Below, piece after piece: positions 16,249 to 24,769 of a stretch of DNA of 48,027 nt (its first letter is position 1; the number at the start of each line of letters is the position of its first letter). The notes beneath the pieces were generated by a model. That model saw nothing but the letters and a program-made list of their open reading frames with translations, did not search any database and had not been told where the DNA came from. The DNA is from a virus. The position numbers and the translations under genes were made by a program. The stretch covers positions 1 through 48,027 of IMG/VR virus record IMGVR_UViG_3300032236_000715, one strand, 5' to 3'.

Positions 16249-18594
16249 ATGACCAAGATTACAGTTATTAAAAGAGATGGAAGCAGAGAGCCGCTAATGA
16301 TCGAAAAGTGGCAAGCTCAGGTAGCGAAAGTTTGTAAAGGTATTGCTGACGTCAGTCAGAGTATGATTGAGATCAAGAGCCAGCCGCATTTTTATGATGG
16401 CATCACTACAAACGAAATTGATAACATAACCTTACGTGCTATAGTTGATTTGATTGACGTGGAACACAATCCAGACGTCGGCCATACAAACTATCAATAT
16501 GTAGCAGGTAAACAGCGACTAAGCATTTTACGCAAAGATGTATACGGTGGGTACGAAGTTCCTAGCTTATATTCTATTGTAAAGAAAAACATCGAAGTCG
16601 GGTTATATACACCAGAACTACTTGAGTGGTATACCGAAGACGATTGGAACAAGATGGACGATATGCTAGACCATGAAAAAGATGAAACTTATTCATATGC
16701 CGCAATCGAACAATTAATTGAAAAGTATCTTGTAAAGAATCGAGCCACTAAACAGACTTATGAAACACCACAAATTCGTTACATGGTTGCCGCGGCTACT
16801 GTGTTCCATAAAGAAGAACCTAACCAAGCTCGTATGCGCTATATCAAGGAATACTATAACGCGGCTAGCGATGGCCTATTTACTCTTGCTACTCCTGTTT
16901 TGGCAGGTCTGGGAACTCCGACAAAACAATTCAGTTCCTGTGTCCTTATTCGTAGCGACGACGATCTTGACAGTATTTTTGCTAGTGGAGAAATGATGGC
17001 CAAGTATGCTAGCAAACGTGCTGGCATTGGTTTAGAGATTGGCCGCTTACGTCCACTAGGATCACCTATTCGCGGTGGCGAGATCATGCATACTGGTATG
17101 ATTCCATTCTTGAAGAAGTGGTTTGGAGATTTAAGAAGTTGTTCACAAGGAGGCATTCGTAATGCTAGTGCTACAGTTTTTTACCCTATCTGGCATCATC
17201 AGTTTGATGATCTTATTGTGCTTAAAAATAATCAAGGAACGGAAGAAACTCGCGTCCGCCATATGGACTACGGTGTTGTCTTGTCTGCGTTCTTTTGGAG
17301 ACGTTTTAAGAACAAAGAAGACATAACATTCTTTGATCCAAATGAAGTGCCTGACTTATACGAAGCATTCTACAAGAACACAGAACTATTTGAAGAGTTA
17401 TATGTCAAGTATGAGAAGCGTACAGATTTAAGAAAGAAAAAAATGTCTGCTGAAGAAGTATTCAAGAGCGGCATCTTAAAAGAGCGTACCGATACAGGAC
17501 GTATCTATCTTGTGTTTATTGACAATGTCATGAACCAAGGACCGTTTGATCCTGAGTACCATACAATTTATCAAAGTAATTTATGCTGTGAAATCCTATT
17601 ACCTACTAAACCTTTTAAGCGTCTTGATGATGCTGACGGCCGCATTGCTCTTTGCACACTCGGCTCGATCAACTGGGGAGCATTCCGTAATCCAGAAGAT
17701 ATGCGCCGTGCTTGCCGTATTCTACAGCGTAGTCTATGCAACATACTTGATTACCAGGATTTCTTATCCATTCAATCTAAGTTAAGTAATGACGAAATTC
17801 AACCATTAGGAATTGGTGTTACTAATCTAGCCTACTGGCATGCCAAGCGTAGTTTACGCTACGGCGAAAAGGACGCATTACAAGAAGTTAAATCATGGAT
17901 GGAACATCAAGCATTTTATCTTACAGAAGCCACTGTTGAATTGGCTAAAGAACGCGGACCGTGTACACATAGTGAGAAGACACGATATGGGCAGGGCACT
18001 TTCCCTTGGGAACTACGTGCCGCTGGCTCTAATGAATTAGCGGACTTTACTCCAGAGCTTGACTGGGAAACCTTACGCACTAATATGAAACAGTATGGAG
18101 TTAGAAATGGTACACTAATGGCTGTTGCTCCTGTTGAGTCTAGTAGTGTTGTTATTAATAGTACTAATGGCATTGAAATGCCAATGAGTTTGATTAGTAC
18201 TAAAGAATCAAAAGCAGGATCGTTTACACAAGTTGTTCCAGAGTATCATAAACTTAAGAACAAGTATCAACTAATGTGGGAACAGACTGATTGTGCCGGT
18301 TACTTGAAGACTGCGGCTGTGCTTGCGGCCTATGTTGACCAATCAATTAGTACAAACACTTTCTACAATCCAGCTCACTGGCCGGATCGTAAAGTACCAA
18401 CTACATTGATTGCTAAGAACTTGATGCAAGCTCATGTATGGGGATTGAAGACATTTTACTACAGCTTGATTAACAAAGCAGGTAGTAAAATGGCAGTAGA
18501 GCCTACACCAGAGATGACTCAGGTAAATGGTGTACAAGTAAATGGTTATCATCAAGAAGAATTAGAAGATGATTGCGAGGCATGTAAGCTATGA
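16249..18594 (+). CDS. nrdA: Ribonucleoside-diphosphate reductase class Ia, alpha subunit
   Basis: 781 residues from ATG 16249, behind AAAGAAAGAGC; upstream in-frame codons lack a ribosome site. The N-terminal ATP cone is visible (ITVIKRDGSREPLMIEKWQAQ). The catalytic core shows FSSCVLI (first redox Cys), QSNLCCEILLPT (radical Cys with Asn and Glu) and ALCTLGSIN (second redox Cys). The C-terminal shuttle pair is CEACKL. The enzyme reduces ribonucleotides to deoxyribonucleotides with NrdB and a thiol donor. It overlaps the next gene by ATGA. nrdB lies downstream after two inserted genes, and glutaredoxin follows. There is no sign of an intein or break. Confidence 0.95.
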   Translation: MTKITVIKRDGSREPLMIEKWQAQVAKVCKGIADVSQSMIEIKSQPHFYDGITTNEIDNITLRAIVDLIDVEHNPDVGHTNYQYVAGKQRLSILRKDVYGGYEVPSLYSIVKKNIEVGLYTPELLEWYTEDDWNKMDDMLDHEKDETYSYAAIEQLIEKYLVKNRATKQTYETPQIRYMVAAATVFHKEEPNQARMRYIKEYYNAASDGLFTLATPVLAGLGTPTKQFSSCVLIRSDDDLDSIFASGEMMAKYASKRAGIGLEIGRLRPLGSPIRGGEIMHTGMIPFLKKWFGDLRSCSQGGIRNASATVFYPIWHHQFDDLIVLKNNQGTEETRVRHMDYGVVLSAFFWRRFKNKEDITFFDPNEVPDLYEAFYKNTELFEELYVKYEKRTDLRKKKMSAEEVFKSGILKERTDTGRIYLVFIDNVMNQGPFDPEYHTIYQSNLCCEILLPTKPFKRLDDADGRIALCTLGSINWGAFRNPEDMRRACRILQRSLCNILDYQDFLSIQSKLSNDEIQPLGIGVTNLAYWHAKRSLRYGEKDALQEVKSWMEHQAFYLTEATVELAKERGPCTHSEKTRYGQGTFPWELRAAGSNELADFTPELDWETLRTNMKQYGVRNGTLMAVAPVESSSVVINSTNGIEMPMSLISTKESKAGSFTQVVPEYHKLKNKYQLMWEQTDCAGYLKTAAVLAAYVDQSISTNTFYNPAHWPDRKVPTTLIAKNLMQAHVWGLKTFYYSLINKAGSKMAVEPTPEMTQVNGVQVNGYHQEELEDDCEACKL

Positions 18595-19259
18595 AGATAG
18601 GTTTTTTCGGTGACAGCTTTTGTTCCGATTTAACAGATCGCCCAGACCGCAATTCAGGTTATGAGACATACATTAACAAATTAAAAAAACATTATAATGC
18701 TGAAATTGTAAATCTCGGAGTAGCTGGTAGTTCTATATATGACAGTATATTATTGCAAATAAAGCCATTCATTGATAAAAATGAGCACCCAGATATTTGT
18801 ATTTTTGTTTGGACTAATTATGGAAGAATTTTTCATAGGAGTGTACGCAACATGATGCCTGGAACATTGCCGAGACTACTCCGGGATAGTAAAGCAAATA
18901 AAACACCAATAATTAGTGCCGCTATTGAGTACTATGCACATTTGTTGGATTGGGAATTACATGAATATCAATATAAATCTGCATTGCACTATTTTGATTT
19001 AAATATACTATCTAATTTTCCAAAAACAACAAAAGTATTACATCTATGGGCGTTTGAGAACGAGTATAGTTGGAAAAATGGAACACTAGTATTGATTCCA
19101 AATTACAAGTATTTGATGGCATTGGCCGCAGATGGCAGAAAAGTACCCAGCGGTGATATAGATCCCGAGTTAAATCATTTAGACGGTGAGCACAAAAATA
19201 TTTTAGTATTTGAAACAATAAAAACAGCAATAGATAATTATGAGTACTCCTTATGTTAG
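18591..19259 (+). CDS. SGNH-hydrolase-like protein
   Basis: 222 residues. Block I is FFGDSFCSD (residues 4-12, Ser in GDSF). Block II is NLGVAGSSIYDS. Block III is ICIFVWTNYGR. The end carries HLDGEHKN, a DxxH pattern suitable for the Asp/His pair. SGNH enzymes are esterases or acyl-transferring enzymes. Phage copies may deacetylate surface sugars or modify phage products. It is inserted between nrdA and nrdB, overlaps nrdA by ATGA, and ends in TAG, a rare stop in this window, overlapping the next start. Confidence 0.65.
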   Translation: MKIGFFGDSFCSDLTDRPDRNSGYETYINKLKKHYNAEIVNLGVAGSSIYDSILLQIKPFIDKNEHPDICIFVWTNYGRIFHRSVRNMMPGTLPRLLRDSKANKTPIISAAIEYYAHLLDWELHEYQYKSALHYFDLNILSNFPKTTKVLHLWAFENEYSWKNGTLVLIPNYKYLMALAADGRKVPSGDIDPELNHLDGEHKNILVFETIKTAIDNYEYSLC

Positions 19260-19909
19260 AAACTATTTGTGATATATTAGTCGACGCATACAAGCGTAAT
19301 TGGATTACTAGCCGCGATGGCAATGTAAGCATTCGTCATCACGACCGTGACCACTTTTACATCACACCAAGTGGCGTTCGTAAACAAACACTACAACCTG
19401 ATCAGTTTAAGAAAATTAGTATTGACAGGAGTATTCAAAGTGGTTATGGTAGTGCTAGTTTTAACTACAACTGGAGAGACTTACCTTATACCGATATCAG
19501 TAAGAATTTAGTACCTAGCGGAGAAATCCCATTACACTTTGGTCTACAAAAAGAAATGGGTCAGCACAAAGACGAAGTTCGTGTAGTTGTACATGTGCAT
19601 CCTACTTATTGTATTGCGGCTATGCATGCCGGTATTGATTTAAGTACTATCAGTGATGCGTTTCCGGAACTTAATCGATATACTCGAGTAGCACCCAATG
19701 TGCCAGATGTTCCTCCAATTAGTCAGGAACTTGCAGATGAATGCCATAAAAGTTTAAAGTTGGATCGAGATGGAAACATTGCTTACGATATTGTAGGCAT
19801 TAAAGGCCACGGAGTAGTTGCTATTGATACAAGCCCATGGCGTGCCTATGAGCATATAGAAAGATTAGAACATATTTGCAAGATAGTACTTGCATCAGGA
19901 AAATATTAA
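19253..19909 (+). CDS. Class II aldolase/adducin-family protein
   Basis: 218 residues. The zinc-binding pair is in VVHVHPTYC (about residues 104-112), with a third His in GIKGHGVVA (about 184-192). VPSGEIPLHFGL (about 81-92) provides the catalytic-type Glu. SRDGNVSIR and FYITPSGVRK form the usual N-terminal ligand region. Family members act on phosphorylated sugars (fuculose-1-phosphate aldolase, ribulose-5-phosphate epimerase). The substrate here is unknown, though a sugar role for surface or nucleotide-sugar metabolism is plausible. Its TAA overlaps the ATG of nrdB (TAATG). Confidence 0.8.
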   Translation: MLETICDILVDAYKRNWITSRDGNVSIRHHDRDHFYITPSGVRKQTLQPDQFKKISIDRSIQSGYGSASFNYNWRDLPYTDISKNLVPSGEIPLHFGLQKEMGQHKDEVRVVVHVHPTYCIAAMHAGIDLSTISDAFPELNRYTRVAPNVPDVPPISQELADECHKSLKLDRDGNIAYDIVGIKGHGVVAIDTSPWRAYEHIERLEHICKIVLASGKY

Positions 19910-21009
19910 TGAGTAAAGAACAATATAATTTAAAAACCAAAACAGATTATCTACAACGTAAAATGTTTTTGGACCCAGCAGGGCCAGTTACCATTCAACG
20001 TTTTGAAGAAGTTAAGTATAACAAAGTTGCAGACTTCGAAAAGACAGCACGTGGTTTCTTTTGGGTACCTGAAGAAATTAGTCTAGCTAAAGATGCAAAC
20101 GATTTTAAAGATGCTAGTGATGCCGTTAAACACATCTTCACTAGCAACTTGTTACGTCAAACAGCGTTAGATAGTTTACAAGGTCGCGGTCCAAGTCAAG
20201 TGTTTGCTCCTGTTATCAGCTTGCCTGAATTAGAAGCACTAGTCTACAACTGGACATTTTTTGAGACAAACATTCATTCACGTAGTTATAGTCACATCAT
20301 TCGTAACATCTACAACGTGCCTAAGGAAGTGTTTAACACCATTCACGATACACAAGCTATTGTTGAAATGGCTAGTAGTGTAGGTAACTACTATGAAGCA
20401 CTACACCAAATTAATTGCCGCAAAGAACTAGGTTTAGATGTAACTGAAAAAGAACATATCAAAGCAGTCTATTTGGCACTACACGCATCATACGCACTAG
20501 AAGCGTTCCGCTTTATGGTTAGTTTTGCTACAAGTCTAGCAATGGTAGAGAACAAGATCTTTATCGGTAATGGTAACATTATCAGTTTGATTCTACAAGA
20601 CGAGTTGCTACACAAAGGCTGGACAGCATTCTTAATTAACCAAGTGGTTAAGGAAGATCCTCGATTTGCCGAAGTAAAATCAGAATGCGAACAAGAAGTA
20701 TATAATTTGTATATGGATGTTATTCGCGAAGAAAAACAATGGGCTGATTATTTGTTCAGCAAAGGTCCAGTTATTGGATTGAATGCTAACATTCTAAAAG
20801 ACTTTGTTGACTATACCGCAGTTGGTGCATTGAAAGACATTGGCATCAAATATCAACAAGCCGCACCAAAGTCTACACCTATTCCTTGGTTTAATAAGCA
20901 TAGTGATACAAGTAAGAAACAAACAGCATTACAAGAAAACGAAAGTACAAACTACGTTATCGGTGTAATGGGCGAAGGCATCGACTACGATGCATTGCCA
21001 GCATTATAA
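19909..21009 (+). CDS. nrdB: Ribonucleoside-diphosphate reductase class Ia, beta subunit
   Basis: 366 residues from ATG 19909. Diiron and radical motifs are visible: ALDSLQGRGP (Asp ligand), FFETNIHSRSYSHI (Glu, His and radical Tyr), EAFRFMVSFATS (Glu) and QDELLHKGW (ExxH). In the first helix the Glu and His are separated by three residues (E-T-N-I-H) instead of the canonical two (ExxH). This looks like a one-residue insertion. The C-terminus (GVMGEGIDYDALPAL) is the NrdA-docking tail. It overlaps the aldolase gene and is followed by glutaredoxin, which completes a nucleotide-reduction operon. Confidence 0.93.
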   Translation: MSKEQYNLKTKTDYLQRKMFLDPAGPVTIQRFEEVKYNKVADFEKTARGFFWVPEEISLAKDANDFKDASDAVKHIFTSNLLRQTALDSLQGRGPSQVFAPVISLPELEALVYNWTFFETNIHSRSYSHIIRNIYNVPKEVFNTIHDTQAIVEMASSVGNYYEALHQINCRKELGLDVTEKEHIKAVYLALHASYALEAFRFMVSFATSLAMVENKIFIGNGNIISLILQDELLHKGWTAFLINQVVKEDPRFAEVKSECEQEVYNLYMDVIREEKQWADYLFSKGPVIGLNANILKDFVDYTAVGALKDIGIKYQQAAPKSTPIPWFNKHSDTSKKQTALQENESTNYVIGVMGEGIDYDALPAL

Positions 21010-21024
21010 TTAGAAGGAAAATAA

Positions 21025-21252
21025 ATGAAAGCAATAGTATGGAGTAAAAACGCCTGTCCATTTTGCGACCAAGCAAAAGGATTACTCAAAATGAAAGGCA
21101 TCGAATTTGAAGAAAGAAATGTTAATAAAGATTGGACCAAGGAGCAGTTGCTAGAAGCAGTGCCTAATGCCAGAACTGTCCCACAAATATTTTTAGACGA
21201 TAAATTAATAGGCGGGTTTACAGAACTCAAGAAACATTTCGAAAAGGTATAA
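21025..21252 (+). CDS. Glutaredoxin
   Basis: 75 residues. The active site is CPFC (residues 12-15), with the cis-Pro loop ARTVPQIF and the glutathione-site Gly pair in IGGFTEL. AAGGAAAATAA precedes the ATG. It is the likely electron donor for the phage NrdA/NrdB reductase encoded immediately upstream. Its length is typical of phage and bacterial Grx. Confidence 0.93.
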   Translation: MKAIVWSKNACPFCDQAKGLLKMKGIEFEERNVNKDWTKEQLLEAVPNARTVPQIFLDDKLIGGFTELKKHFEKV

Positions 21253-21253
21253 C

Positions 21254-21544
21254 ATGTTAATCAATAAAGGTATCGCAGAAGGCGAAGTAGTTACAATCAA
21301 AACAACAGCTGGAGAAGAAATTGTAGCCAAACTAGTAGAAGAAACTCCAATGGGTGTCACAGTTAGCAAACCATTGTGTTTAACAGCTACTAAAGATGGT
21401 GTAGGTTTGGTACCATTCTTGTTTACAACAGATCCAGATAAAGATGTTACTATCAGTAAAAATAGCATCATGGTATTGGCACCAACTATCAAAGATGCGG
21501 CCGATCGTTACACAGAACAAACTACTGGGATTAAACTAGTATAA
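21254..21544 (+). CDS. Small beta-barrel, Sm-like phage protein
   Basis: 96 residues. The N-terminal half (GEVVTIKTTAGEEIVAKLVE, then MGVTVSKPLCL) has the alternating strand pattern of an Sm/Lsm-like barrel. Such proteins are common next to nucleotide-metabolism genes in T4-like aquatic phages. RNA binding is suggested by the fold but not shown. The ATG follows the glutaredoxin stop by 1 base, and the stop overlaps the PAAR gene start (ATAATGG). Confidence 0.55.
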   Translation: MLINKGIAEGEVVTIKTTAGEEIVAKLVEETPMGVTVSKPLCLTATKDGVGLVPFLFTTDPDKDVTISKNSIMVLAPTIKDAADRYTEQTTGIKLV

Positions 21545-21852
21545 TGGGAAGCATTTCAGTAGCCGGTGATACTAACGTACACGGAGGAGCTCCGTTTGAT
21601 ACGGGCTTGAGTACTACAGTACTTGCCGGCGGCAAAGGTGTTGTACTCGCTGGTGTATCTGGCAGTAACGAAAATGACGATCAATACAATCAAAATCGTC
21701 GAGCACACCCGCAAGGTGTCTCATCAAATCAAACAGCACAAGGCGGAAGCAGTTCAGTATTTGCTAACGGTAACCCTATACATCGTGTAGGCGATGCTCG
21801 AATCGATGGGTCAACAGCTGGTCCTGGTATTGAATCTTGCCAAGTTGGTTGA
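21544..21852 (+). CDS. PAAR-motif tail spike tip protein
   Basis: 102 residues. There is a PAAR-like opening (VAGDTNVHGGAPFDTG), a middle with AHPQGVSSN, and FANGNPIHRVGDARIDGS, the typical Pro-Ala-Ala-Arg-type turns (here NPIHRVGD). PAAR proteins sharpen the gp5/VgrG central spike of contractile tails. Its presence supports a myovirus tail. It lies in an operon with the Sm-like protein and RNR genes, as seen in several T4-like marine phages. Confidence 0.8.
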   Translation: MGSISVAGDTNVHGGAPFDTGLSTTVLAGGKGVVLAGVSGSNENDDQYNQNRRAHPQGVSSNQTAQGGSSSVFANGNPIHRVGDARIDGSTAGPGIESCQVG

Positions 21853-21915
21853 TTTTAATTCCCTAACACTATAAACTATCACTAAGTAATCTTACTTGCC
21901 TAAAAGGAGAAACAA

Positions 21916-22110
21916 ATGGCTACAAATAAATTTTCAGAATTCACAGCACTAGTAGAAGCAATGGAAGGCGACTTCGAAAAATTCTACGATAAAGAAGTAG
22001 GTGCCGCAGGTACTCGTGTACGTAAGCACTTGCAAGAACTGGCTAAGTTGTGTAAAGAAACACGTAACGATGTTACAGCAGTTAAAAACGCACGTAAAGA
22101 AGCCAAATAA
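21916..22110 (+). CDS. Histone H1-like (Hc1-type) DNA-binding protein
   Basis: 64 residues; ribosome site AAAAGGAGAAACAA. The helical core is FTALVEAMEGDFEKFYDKEV, then GTRVRKHLQELAKLCKETR and a Lys/Arg-rich end (VKNARKEAK). This resembles bacterial histone H1-like proteins of the Hc1 type. It may coat or organise phage or host DNA. No wing or zinc motif is present. The call is by pattern only. Confidence 0.6.
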   Translation: MATNKFSEFTALVEAMEGDFEKFYDKEVGAAGTRVRKHLQELAKLCKETRNDVTAVKNARKEAK

Positions 22111-22164
22111 GTCAACTAAATATTAGTCTAAGGCGTTATTATATTATACGCTAAGGAGAGTAGT

Positions 22165-22506
22165 ATGAAAGATAAGTTAATTATCAGTTCAGTATTTGCT
22201 AGTATTTTGGCAATGAGTGCCTTATTTGCATATAGTCCGAATGCCCAAGCGCATGAAGGCTTTCGCGGAGGCTACAGAGGCGGATGTTATGGTTGCGGAT
22301 GGGTTGCTCCTGCGTTAATTGGCGGTGTAATTGGATATGAATTAAGCCGCCCTCATTACTATGAACAACCTGTTGTTATTCAACAACAACCAGTTATTGT
22401 GCAACAACCACAGCCTGTAGTTCAATCGCCGCCATACGGATATCATTGGCAAGAAATGGTTGATCCACAAACAGGTGTGCGTAAAATCGTAGCAGTTCCA
22501 AACTAA
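22165..22506 (+). CDS. Exported Gly/Pro/Gln-rich envelope protein
   Basis: 113 residues; AAGGAGAGTAGT precedes the ATG. There is a signal peptide (LIISSVFASILAMSALFAY, cleavage near AQA-HE). Next come a Gly-rich Cys-containing part (GGYRGGCYGCGW), a short glycine-zipper-like helix (PALIGGVIGYELSR) and a Gln/Pro/Val repeat (VIQQQPVIVQQPQPVV). The C-terminus (YHWQEMVDPQTGVRKIV) is similar to bacterial periplasmic proteins. It probably locates to the host envelope. Function unknown. Confidence 0.55.
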   Translation: MKDKLIISSVFASILAMSALFAYSPNAQAHEGFRGGYRGGCYGCGWVAPALIGGVIGYELSRPHYYEQPVVIQQQPVIVQQPQPVVQSPPYGYHWQEMVDPQTGVRKIVAVPN

Positions 22507-22507
22507 G

Positions 22508-22562
22508 TTGACAGTCTCCAAAAGTGATGCTATAATAGTAGCATTGTTAAAACTTTTGGAGA
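22508..22562 (+). promoter_or_regulatory. Consensus sigma70 promoter inside a 10-base inverted repeat
   Basis: TTGACA (22508-22513), a 17-base spacer and TATAAT (22531-22536) are a perfect match to consensus. TCTCCAAAAG (22515-22524) and CTTTTGGAGA (22553-22562) are perfect complements on either side of the -10 box. The second arm contains the GGAG ribosome site of the gene that follows. Confidence 0.75.
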
Positions 22563-22568
22563 TTTATT

Positions 22569-22964
22569 TTGAGTATGCATTTAGAAGGCCCGTGGCTCAG
22601 CACTACTGGCAAGCGAAAAGGTAAAAAGAAATTTGCTTCAGCAGAACATGCAAGAAAGGCTAGAGAATTGGACGAGTCTTGGAAAGAGCTCCAGAAGAAA
22701 TGGGGCATAGAGGCAGAAGAAAAGAAACGTGCTCGCGCTATGAGTGCTCCAAGTTTGAGCGGACACTATAGTTTGAAAATTCCTGAAGGGCGTAACACAA
22801 CCGCCCATCTTAAGAGTGTTGATACTGGCGGCAATGCAACACTAAAAGCACCAAAAGTATACACTGGTACTAAAGTAAAAGGTATTGCAACCATGCATAA
22901 GAGCAATGCAGTGCCGGTTTTCAGTGATGAAGAAGCAGTTGACATTTCCAAAATGAGACGTTAA
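22569..22964 (+). CDS. Basic phage protein of unknown function
   Basis: 131 residues if the TTG at 22569 is used; it lies 7 bases from GGAG. The ATG at 22575 is the alternative but is 13 bases away. The N-terminal half is Lys/Arg-rich and helical (GKKKFASAEHARKARELDES). The C-terminal half (ATLKAPKVYTGTKVKGIATM) is extended. It is driven by its own consensus promoter, so it is probably expressed early by host polymerase. No family recognised. Confidence 0.55.
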   Translation: MSMHLEGPWLSTTGKRKGKKKFASAEHARKARELDESWKELQKKWGIEAEEKKRARAMSAPSLSGHYSLKIPEGRNTTAHLKSVDTGGNATLKAPKVYTGTKVKGIATMHKSNAVPVFSDEEAVDISKMRR

Positions 22965-22967
22965 ACT

Positions 22968-23135
22968 GTGACTAAGTATAAACATAGTACTTTTCCTCTG
23001 CAAAATGAGGATAATTACTTATTGTACCTCAAAAGGTTTGAGTTACAACAAGCAGTAAGGCTTTTAACGCATAAGGAGAATGTATCAGAGCCATATAACA
23101 ACATGACGGAACTAGCGATTCCTGATCCAGCGTAA
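22968..23135 (+). CDS. 55-residue protein with GTG start
   Basis: The frame GTG 22968 to TAA 23133-23135 fills the space between two genes and reads as protein: KYKHSTFPLQNEDNYLLYL, KRFELQQAVRLLTHKENV and MTELAIPDPA. The upstream ribosome site is weak, so translation may depend on the previous gene, whose stop lies 3 bases upstream. The family is unknown. Confidence 0.5.
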   Translation: MTKYKHSTFPLQNEDNYLLYLKRFELQQAVRLLTHKENVSEPYNNMTELAIPDPA

Positions 23136-23147
23136 AGGAGAAAGAAG

Positions 23148-23678
23148 ATGATACGCATTATCAAAACAGTAATATTCCTACTAGCAACCGTGTTAGTAGT
23201 ATCAGTTGGTTATGAAGCAGTAGCTCATAAACTAGCAGTATTAAAACAAGCCCGCGAGCAAGCGAGCCCAGTTACAGCTCAAATGAGACAACAACAATTA
23301 GATTGTCTAGCTCGTAACATTTACCATGAAGCCGGATACGAGCCTTTTGAAGGAAAGGTGGCCGTAGCCCAAGTTACAATCAATCGTGCAGAGAGTGGAA
23401 ATTTCCCTAGCGATATTTGCAAGGTTGTATATCAAAAAAACGTAGTATACGAAAAAGTATTTTGCCAGTTTAGCTGGTACTGCGACAGCGCCAGTGTTAA
23501 GAAACCAATGAACGGCCCTGTATATTTAGAAAGTATGGAAGTAGCAAAGAAAGTGCTATTGGAAGGATTCCGTCTTGACGGAGTTAAAGGAGCATTGTAT
23601 TATCATGCTGATTACATTAACCCAGGCTGGAATCGTGAGAAAGTCACAAAGATCGGCCATCACATTTTTTATAAGTAA
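23148..23678 (+). CDS. SleB/CwlJ-type cell wall hydrolase with N-terminal membrane anchor
   Basis: 176 residues; AAAGGAGAAAGAAG precedes the ATG. Residues 5-24 form a signal anchor (IKTVIFLLATVLVVSVGY). The hydrolase domain begins CLARNIYHEAGYEP, where the Glu is the catalytic candidate. It continues with GKVAVAQVTINRAESGNFP and CQFSWYCD. SleB-type enzymes are lytic transglycosylases acting on peptidoglycan. As part of a phage it may work in lysis. The anchor suggests export by the host (SAR-like or Sec-dependent). The membrane protein next to it may be its partner. Confidence 0.8.
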   Translation: MIRIIKTVIFLLATVLVVSVGYEAVAHKLAVLKQAREQASPVTAQMRQQQLDCLARNIYHEAGYEPFEGKVAVAQVTINRAESGNFPSDICKVVYQKNVVYEKVFCQFSWYCDSASVKKPMNGPVYLESMEVAKKVLLEGFRLDGVKGALYYHADYINPGWNREKVTKIGHHIFYK

Positions 23679-23686
23679 GGACTAAG

Positions 23687-24022
23687 ATGAATTCGCAAAA
23701 AATCAAACAAGGATTACACGATGTATTCGACTTGGATCTTTGGGTTAAAAACATTAAAGAACACGCACCGCATGTAAGTGCTGAAACTATGGGTTGGGTA
23801 GCTATTGTGCTTTTACATCTAGCTACAATCCCTACTATGGTTGCTGTCTTAACAGGATTGACTGAAAAAATGCCTCCTGTAGATATGGTATTGTTTAGCT
23901 GGGCTGGATTGTTCTGCTTTTTCCTAAAAGCTACAATCCAAAAGGATTTGCTTAATATCGTAACTATCGGATTGGGCTTTTTCTGCCAAGCGGCCCTGCT
24001 TGCTTTGATAGTGTTCAAGTGA
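23687..24022 (+). CDS. Three-span membrane protein, possible holin
   Basis: 111 residues. About 30 soluble residues are followed by three hydrophobic helices (WVAIVLLHLATIPTMVAVL, MVLFSWAGLFCFFL, IVTIGLGFFCQAALLALIVF). It starts 8 bases after the SleB-type hydrolase, so a holin or regulator role is possible. A similar protein could be a conserved phage membrane protein. The lysis role is inferred from position. Confidence 0.55.
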   Translation: MNSQKIKQGLHDVFDLDLWVKNIKEHAPHVSAETMGWVAIVLLHLATIPTMVAVLTGLTEKMPPVDMVLFSWAGLFCFFLKATIQKDLLNIVTIGLGFFCQAALLALIVFK

Positions 24023-24029
24023 TACACTG

Positions 24030-24037
24030 GATAAATA
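24030..24037 (+). promoter_or_regulatory. T4-type late promoter, GATAAATA
   Basis: GATAAATAC followed by ACTATAAT, 23 bases upstream of the structural gene at 24061. Confidence 0.55.
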
Positions 24038-24060
24038 CACTATAATTAAGGAGCAGGCAA

Positions 24061-24753
24061 ATGGCCGGATCAGGATATCAACAAGACTCAAATCAGTTAA
24101 CACCATCACTTTATCAAGTGGTTTTAACTATGTCAAACACAACATACTACCCAGCGGCATCTGGCACAACCACAGCTAACGGTAGTGTAAACCCATACGA
24201 ATGGGGCAACTCATCATATACTAATGCTACTACAATGACAGCTAGTCAAGCACAATATCTAGCTCAGGGCAATTTGCGCTGGCAACAAATCTTAAATGGT
24301 TTGGACGGTGTTGCTGATTGCCGTATTTTAGATGTAATAGTCGCTGGTAATACAAGTGGCACAGATGCTACAACCCAACCTACTAGTGTTACATTTACTG
24401 TAGCATTTGATCGCGACGAGTTTATCATCGGCGAATGGAACAACTACTTAAAGTCATTGGGTAAGAACGCAAGTGGTACATTCACTAACGCAGACGGTTT
24501 AGCTGGTAACACAGCATACGTGGGTGTTGGTGGTACGGCAGTTACAACAACAGCATTGGCAATTCAAGATATTGTTACTAACGCTATTTTGAGTAACACT
24601 ACACGTTTTGGAAGAGTTTACAATCCAACATCAAGCAGTGATAGCCAAGTTAAAGTTACTATTACCCAACCAAATGCCACAGCATCGAATATTTTCGGTA
24701 CAGTGGGAGTCACTCAAATCAGTGGAACTACCTTAGCAGGTACTCCGCTCTAA
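24061..24753 (+). CDS. Probable virion protein of unknown position
   Basis: 230 residues; the ribosome site is TTAAGGAGCAGGCAA. It is Thr/Ser/Asn-rich with a mixed beta pattern. There is one clear structured segment (VTFTVAFDRDEFIIGEWNNYLKS split by turns) and a Gly-rich loop (AYVGVGGTAVTT). It is expressed from a late promoter, like the 8036 gene. It could be a baseplate, neck or head decoration protein. No family is recognised. Confidence 0.5.
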   Translation: MAGSGYQQDSNQLTPSLYQVVLTMSNTTYYPAASGTTTANGSVNPYEWGNSSYTNATTMTASQAQYLAQGNLRWQQILNGLDGVADCRILDVIVAGNTSGTDATTQPTSVTFTVAFDRDEFIIGEWNNYLKSLGKNASGTFTNADGLAGNTAYVGVGGTAVTTTALAIQDIVTNAILSNTTRFGRVYNPTSSSDSQVKVTITQPNATASNIFGTVGVTQISGTTLAGTPL

Positions 24754-24769
24754 ATAGAAATGGCTTAGG

